Shown in pieces: positions 6,179-8,837 of a DNA stretch of 8,837 bases. Every line of letters begins with the position of its first letter. The first letter of the stretch is position 1. The position numbers and the translations under genes are program-made. This DNA comes from a bacterium (lineage in GTDB: Bacteria; Patescibacteriota; Microgenomatia; Levybacterales; UBA12049), in assembly GCA_021784535.1 (NCBI GenBank), contig JAJYHW010000054.1, positions 1 through 8,837 on the forward strand, written 5' to 3'. The notes beneath the pieces were generated by a model, which had not been told where the DNA came from, did not search any database, and saw nothing but the letters and a program-made list of their open reading frames with translations.

Positions 6179-6958
6179 ATGGCAACAAAAAAGACAACAA
6201 AAAAAGCAGCGCCAAAATCAACAACAAAAGCTGTAGCAAAAAAGACAACAAAAAAAGCAGCGCCAAAGAAGACTGTCGTAAAAGCGGAGACTACTATGAA
6301 GTCATCTGCGGTAAGTTTTGTAAAACCGGCTTCAGTAAAGCAGGAAAAGCAAGCAGCATCGACAAAAGCAAAGCGGATCACTTTTCGCAAACCATATCTC
6401 CTTTTGATTGTCATAATAATTTTACTCGGAGCAGCATTGTATTATTTTAGAGGTTTATTTGTGGCGGCAGTTGTTAACGGGCAGCCAATTAGTCGTCTTG
6501 AAGTTATCCAACAGGCGGAAAAGCAAAGCGGGAAACAGACACTTGATACTTTGATTCGCGATGCGCTTATTGAGCAAAAAGCAAAACAGGAAAATGTTAC
6601 AGTCAGTAGTCAGGAAGTAAACAATGAAATAGCGATATTAAGAAGTAACTTAAAGAAACAGGGGCAGAGCTTGAGTGCCGTGCTAAGCGCGCAGGGGATG
6701 ACAGAAAATGATTTACGCAGACTGATCCGTTTGAATAAATTGGTTCAGAAGATGGTCGGGAAGAATATAACAGTTTCCAATAAAGAAATAACTGATTATA
6801 TCAATCAGAACAAAAGCTCTCTTCCAAGTACAAACGAAGCAGCGTTAAGACAACAGGTAAAGGCGCAATTATTACAGCAAAAAACAAATACCGCAATTCA
6901 GTCTTGGCTTGCAAATCTTCAAAAACAGGCAAATATTGTCTACTTTGTACAGTATTAG
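6179..6958 (+). CDS. Membrane-anchored SurA-N-like chaperone with histone-H1-like Lys/Ala tail
   Basis: The 259 residues fall into three parts. Residues 1-70 are a low-complexity Lys/Ala/Thr tail, with K-K-T-T-K-K-A-A-P-K twice (4-13 and 21-30), like histone H1 C-tails. One hydrophobic helix follows (73-90). Residues 96-259 resemble the N-terminal chaperone domain of SurA/PrsA proteins: V-N-G-Q-P-I-S, L-I-R-D-A-L-I-E-Q-K-A, V-S-S-Q-E-V-N-N-E-I, then long helices ending in L-Q-K-Q-A-N-I. The parvulin isomerase domain normally inserted in this family is absent, so it is probably a holdase and not a prolyl isomerase. With positive charge on the N-side, the tail should face the cytoplasm and the chaperone part the outside. 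The tail could bind nucleic acid or acidic lipids; that is inference. It follows the HtrA-type protease with its own promoter. The exact family is less certain than the fold. Confidence 0.8.
   Translation: MATKKTTKKAAPKSTTKAVAKKTTKKAAPKKTVVKAETTMKSSAVSFVKPASVKQEKQAASTKAKRITFRKPYLLLIVIIILLGAALYYFRGLFVAAVVNGQPISRLEVIQQAEKQSGKQTLDTLIRDALIEQKAKQENVTVSSQEVNNEIAILRSNLKKQGQSLSAVLSAQGMTENDLRRLIRLNKLVQKMVGKNITVSNKEITDYINQNKSSLPSTNEAALRQQVKAQLLQQKTNTAIQSWLANLQKQANIVYFVQY
6186..6267 (+). repeat. Perfect 31-bp direct repeat, 51-bp period, in the Lys/Ala tail
   Basis: Bases 6186-6216 and 6237-6267 are identical. The period of 51 bases is exactly 17 codons, so the duplication keeps frame and encodes the two K-K-T-T-K-K-A-A-P-K segments. 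Identity at DNA level, including synonymous positions, points to a recent duplication or ongoing expansion and contraction of the tail. Confidence 0.9.
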
Positions 6959-6966
6959 ACTTCCTC

Positions 6967-6997
6967 TTGACAGGCACTGGTATCCATAGTGTATTCT
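6967..6997 (+). promoter_or_regulatory. Possible promoter of the 46-residue protein gene
   Basis: A perfect TTGACA (6967-6972) lies just after the previous stop. The best matching -10 is TATTCT (6992-6997) at a long 19-base spacing, preceded by TG at 6990-6991. An imperfect dyad, CACTGG then TAT then CC-AT-AGTG (6975-6991), fills the spacer exactly. Transcription would start near 7004 and leave a leader of about 17 bases, unlike the leaderless layout elsewhere; an alternative weak box TATTTT (7010-7015) would fit the leaderless pattern. Confidence 0.45.
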
Positions 6998-7020
6998 AAA
7001 GTAAGAAATTATTTTATTCT

Positions 7021-7161
7021 ATGGCAAAAAGAAAAAACGCGACAAAAAAAAGCAAAAACAGTGTGCAGAATGCTTTATACGCGACGGAGCATGATTTTAT
7101 TATTATAGCCGGTGGGGGGCTGGTTGTGCTGATGTTGATAGTTTTTTTCTTCCTGTTTTAA
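7021..7161 (+). CDS. Small Lys-rich single-span membrane protein (46 residues)
   Basis: ATG at 7021 to TAA at 7159-7161 encodes 46 residues. The first 12 or so are strongly basic (M-A-K-R-K-N-A-T-K-K-S-K). Residues 26-46 are one hydrophobic helix with a G-G-G turn and a run of phenylalanines, reaching the very C-terminus, so it looks like a tail-anchored or signal-anchor protein with its N-terminus in the cytoplasm. I do not recognise a family. Support for a real gene: it fills the gap between two convergent genes, has a perfect TTGACA upstream, clean basic-then-hydrophobic organisation, and stops 3 bases from the prfA stop. Its basic tail plus one span echoes the neighbouring SurA-N-like protein. 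It may be a partner of the envelope proteases; that is a guess. Confidence 0.65.
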   Translation: MAKRKNATKKSKNSVQNALYATEHDFIIIAGGGLVVLMLIVFFFLF

Positions 7162-7164
7162 ATT

Positions 7165-8046
7165 TCATACTGCGTTATCGTGTTCGACTAAATGTCCTTC
7201 CGGTATGTCTCCAGCCAAAATGCCAGGTAAATTTTTCCATGACGTATTGATCCGATGATCTGTCAGCCGATCCTGGGGAAAATTGTATGTTTTAATTTTT
7301 TCAGATCGGTCGCCACGCCCGACTTGCGTTGCACGTAATGAATCAATTTCATTTCGTCTTTTTTCAATTTCAATTTCCCAAAGTTTTGCCCGAAGCAACT
7401 GCATTGCTATTTCTCTGTTTTGCAGTTGCGAGCGTTCAACTGAGGTAGTTACGACCAGACCTGACGGTTTGTGACGAAGCCGTACTGCAGTTGAAACTTT
7501 ATTGACATTCTGTCCTCCATGTCCGCCAGATCTAAATGCTTCAAATTCTATATCGTCAGGGTTGATGTGTAGATCAATGTCATCAAGTTCCGGCAGAATT
7601 GATACTGTCGCAGTAGATGTATGTATGCGCCCTCTCTTCTCAGTTGTAGGGATTCTCTGGACACGATGGACTCCTGCTTCATACTTGAAAGCTCCAAATG
7701 CGCCATGTCCTGTTATTTTTAGTACACCGTCTTCGAGTATCTCTGTGTGAAAGCCTTTTTTTTGTGCGGCTCTCGTATACATCTGTAGTAATTCTTCCGC
7801 CCATAATTTCGCTTCGTCACCACCAGCCGCTCCGCTTACTTCCAGGATGCTATTACGATTATCGTAGTTATCCTGTTCTTTTTTGCTGGAAGCTTCAATA
7901 CTTTCTTCGAGTTCTTTTTTTTGTTTTTCAAGATTCACAATTTCTTCTTTGGCCAATTCTGCCAGACTAGGATCCTCCAATAGCTGTTGAGTTTCCTGGA
8001 TTTTTTGTTCTAATTCTTCAATTTGTGTGTACCGATAGTCATTCAT
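7165..8046 (-). CDS. prfA: Peptide chain release factor 1, short form
   Basis: This 293-residue class I release factor reads UAA and UAG on the ribosome and triggers peptide release. The P-T-T at 133-135, in R-I-P-T-T-E-K-R-G-R-I-H-T-S, is the P-x-T codon-reading motif of RF1; RF2 would have S-P-F there. The G-G-Q at 177-179 is the peptidyl-transferase-centre motif. The rest of the fold through D-H-R-I-N and G-D-I-P-E at the C-terminus is intact. It is about 65 residues shorter than E. coli RF1 (360), all missing from the N-terminal helical domain 1, which starts here within the coiled-coil region. An in-frame TAA at bases 8068-8070 (minus strand) rules out a longer start. The start ATG follows a TATACT box by 6 bases. 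The gene lies downstream of rpmE, as in many Gram-positives, and its TGA stop needs RF2 encoded elsewhere. Confidence 0.95.
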   Translation of the reverse strand: MNDYRYTQIEELEQKIQETQQLLEDPSLAELAKEEIVNLEKQKKELEESIEASSKKEQDNYDNRNSILEVSGAAGGDEAKLWAEELLQMYTRAAQKKGFHTEILEDGVLKITGHGAFGAFKYEAGVHRVQRIPTTEKRGRIHTSTATVSILPELDDIDLHINPDDIEFEAFRSGGHGGQNVNKVSTAVRLRHKPSGLVVTTSVERSQLQNREIAMQLLRAKLWEIEIEKRRNEIDSLRATQVGRGDRSEKIKTYNFPQDRLTDHRINTSWKNLPGILAGDIPEGHLVEHDNAV

Positions 8047-8052
8047 AAGATT

Positions 8053-8081
8053 AGTATAAAATATGTTTTAAATACATTATA
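8053..8081 (-). promoter_or_regulatory. Promoter region of prfA (two candidate -10 boxes)
   Basis: Read on the minus strand, TATACT (8058 to 8053) ends 6 bases before the prfA ATG, the same leaderless spacing seen elsewhere. A perfect TATAAT (8081 to 8076) lies farther upstream within the heptad array and would give a leader of about 24 bases. Neither has a good -35 hexamer. Which is used cannot be decided from sequence. Confidence 0.45.
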
Positions 8082-8105
8082 CATACTACTTGATACTTTA
8101 TACTT
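8071..8105. repeat. Heptad (7-base period) repeat array between rpmE and prfA
   Basis: Five contiguous 7-base units on the plus strand: AATACAT, TATACAT, ACTACTT, GATACTT and TATACTT. The consensus is close to NATACWT. The period is the same as in the array before rpsR, but the unit is different. A TATAAT on the minus strand spans the junction of the first two units. The rest of the 123-base gap (8106-8169) shows no gene, hairpin or terminator that I can support. Confidence 0.65.
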
Positions 8106-8169
8106 GTTTGAAAACTGATTGTGTTTATCATACCAAATGCCTAGAATAAATGGATAAGGTTGAGGTTTG

Positions 8170-8469
8170 CTACTTGAGTCCCATGAGCATTTCGCGCAGC
8201 GACTTAGGGCCTTCTTGCTGTTTTTTCTTTTCTTCTTTCTTTTTGGTAACAACCTGTTTGTAATCAACTGCCTTTTGTTGTTTTGTCTGGAACTTTTGTA
8301 TACGTGACGCGGTGTCAACAAAGCGCTGTTCACCAGTATAGAATGGATGGCATTTGTAGCACAATTCGACATGAATAGTTTGTTTTGTGGAACCTACAGT
8401 AAATTTATTTCCACAAACACAAACTACTTGTGCATCTTCAAAAAAGGTTGGATGTACTTGTGCCTTCAT
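8170..8469 (-). CDS. rpmE: Large ribosomal subunit protein bL31 with Lys-rich C-terminal extension
   Basis: This 99-residue protein has a bL31 core in residues 1-60: M-K-x-x-V-H-P at the start, C17-V-C19-G-N, then C37-Y-K-C40-H-P-F-Y-T-G and a basic R-I-Q-K-F end. C-x-C plus C-x-x-C is the zinc-binding (C+) form of bL31, which bridges the 50S central protuberance and the 30S head. Usual bL31 is about 70 residues. The extra 30 or so here are Lys/Gln/Glu-rich and end in a short amphipathic stretch, S-L-R-E-M-L-M-G-L-K. The ATG has no Shine-Dalgarno and follows a TATAAT box by 7 bases. The next gene downstream is prfA, a common pairing. Confidence 0.95.
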   Translation of the reverse strand: MKAQVHPTFFEDAQVVCVCGNKFTVGSTKQTIHVELCYKCHPFYTGEQRFVDTASRIQKFQTKQQKAVDYKQVVTKKKEEKKKQQEGPKSLREMLMGLK

Positions 8470-8476
8470 AAACTAT

Positions 8477-8505
8477 ATTATACAGGAATTACGGGCCCGA
8501 TTCAA
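8477..8505 (-). promoter_or_regulatory. Promoter of rpmE
   Basis: On the minus strand: TTGAAT (8505 to 8500), a 17-base spacer, then a perfect TATAAT (8482 to 8477) with TG directly before it. It ends 7 bases before the rpmE ATG, giving a leaderless transcript. The -35 box lies within the last codons of the upstream transporter gene, since the gap between the two genes is only 19 bases. Confidence 0.7.
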
Positions 8506-8837
8506 GCCATGGATCTGAAACGTGCGGATGGAAGGGATGATAGTGGAGTTTTGCTTCAGCAATAATAAGACCGAGGAAGACAAAGAGGCTTCCAAGTAAA
8601 TAGGTAAAGGTAATTTGCTCATGAAGCAAGGGGATAGCTACAAGTGCGGTTATAACAGGACCGAGATAAATAAAGATACCTACTTCATCTGTCTTTAGAT
8701 TGTTAACAGCGTAATTGTAAACAGCCTGAGCTATAACTGATGAGAGAAGAGCTCCGAATATAATTAATAAAGCGGCTATCCGAGGGTTATTAACCCTCGG
8801 CTGCAAAGCACTTGCAGCGAGTAAGGCGAGCATAGTA
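8489..8837 (-). CDS. EamA-family (DMT superfamily) transporter, C-terminal part (5' end outside window)
   Basis: The frame is open from the window edge to the TAA at 8491 to 8489 and shows the last 115 residues of a multi-span membrane protein. Three clear hydrophobic helices are visible plus the end of another. The stretch A-x-Y-N-Y-A-V-N, then G-I-F-I-Y-L-G-P-V-I-T-A-L-V-A and L-L-H-E-Q-I-T is the usual second EamA repeat, where the 'E' after the penultimate helix is strongly conserved. Family members export amino acids, nucleotides or other metabolites; the substrate cannot be read from this part. The cytoplasmic tail is short and histidine-rich (H-Y-H-P-F-H-P-H). Met at 8833 is internal, as the frame continues upstream to the window edge. 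Confidence 0.88.
   Translation of the reverse strand, partial: TMLALLAASALQPRVNNPRIAALLIIFGALLSSVIAQAVYNYAVNNLKTDEVGIFIYLGPVITALVAIPLLHEQITFTYLLGSLFVFLGLIIAEAKLHYHPFHPHVSDPWLESGP

Noticed and set aside
6142..6450. Lys/Ser-rich open frame overlapping the SurA-N-like gene
   Set aside because: It is an out-of-frame reading of the A-rich Lys/Ala tail region and has no family features.
7162..7164. Bidirectional terminator at the convergent junction
   Set aside because: Only 3 bases separate the two stop codons, and no GC-rich hairpin is found around them.
7165..8046. Release factor 2 instead of RF1
   Set aside because: The codon-reading motif is P-T-T followed by E-K, the P-x-T form, and not S-P-F.
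8106..8169. RNA gene or attenuator between rpmE and prfA
   Set aside because: I could not find a stable hairpin, tRNA-like fold or T-run in this stretch.
8043..8372. 109-codon minus-strand open frame over the rpmE end and the rpmE-prfA gap
   Set aside because: It overlaps rpmE in a different frame and runs through the heptad array. The composition is repeat-like and no family is recognisable.

Overview
The window looks like part of a small, AT-leaning genome of a Candidate Phyla Radiation (Patescibacteria) bacterium, most like the Microgenomates. This is inferred from several signs together. Where bL9 (rplI) normally follows rpsF-ssb-rpsR, there is an unrelated gene; loss of bL9 is known in some CPR lineages. 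Release factor 1 and several other proteins are pared down. None of the 11 genes whose start is visible has a Shine-Dalgarno sequence. Envelope proteins carry one N-terminal membrane segment, with no sign of an outer membrane. The genetic code is standard: the S41 protease and prfA genes end in TGA and no gene has an internal TGA, so the UGA-recoded CPR groups are unlikely.

Layout, left to right. Bases 2-526 are the end of a SAM-dependent methyltransferase, more AT-rich than the rest. Next come ychF (583-1686) and the ribosomal/replication block rpsF-ssb-rpsR (1749-2872). Then follows an envelope block on the same strand: a hypothetical protein with barrel-sandwich-like stretches (2886-3659), a membrane-anchored S41 C-terminal processing protease (3665-4948), a membrane-anchored S1C HtrA-type protease with a PDZ domain (4966-6126), a membrane-anchored SurA-N-like chaperone with a histone-H1-like Lys/Ala tail and no parvulin domain (6179-6958), and a 46-residue Lys-rich single-span protein (7021-7161). 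The strand then switches: prfA (7165-8046), rpmE (8170-8469) and the end of an EamA-type transporter (8489-8837) lie on the minus strand.

The strongest cross-cutting signal is promoter geometry. A TATAAT-like -10 box ends 6-8 bases before the ATG of ychF, rpsF, rpsR, the SurA-like gene, prfA and rpmE, on both strands. That would put the transcription start on or next to the A of the ATG, meaning leaderless mRNAs. A second unusual signal is a pair of arrays with a strict 7-base period, one before rpsR and one before prfA. The units differ between arrays, and each array contributes a TATAAT box.

The left and right blocks are mainly core translation genes (YchF, bS6, bS18, bL31, RF1) plus SSB. 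The middle block looks like an extracytoplasmic protein quality-control module: two PDZ proteases of different catalytic type, a chaperone-like protein, and two unrecognised partners.
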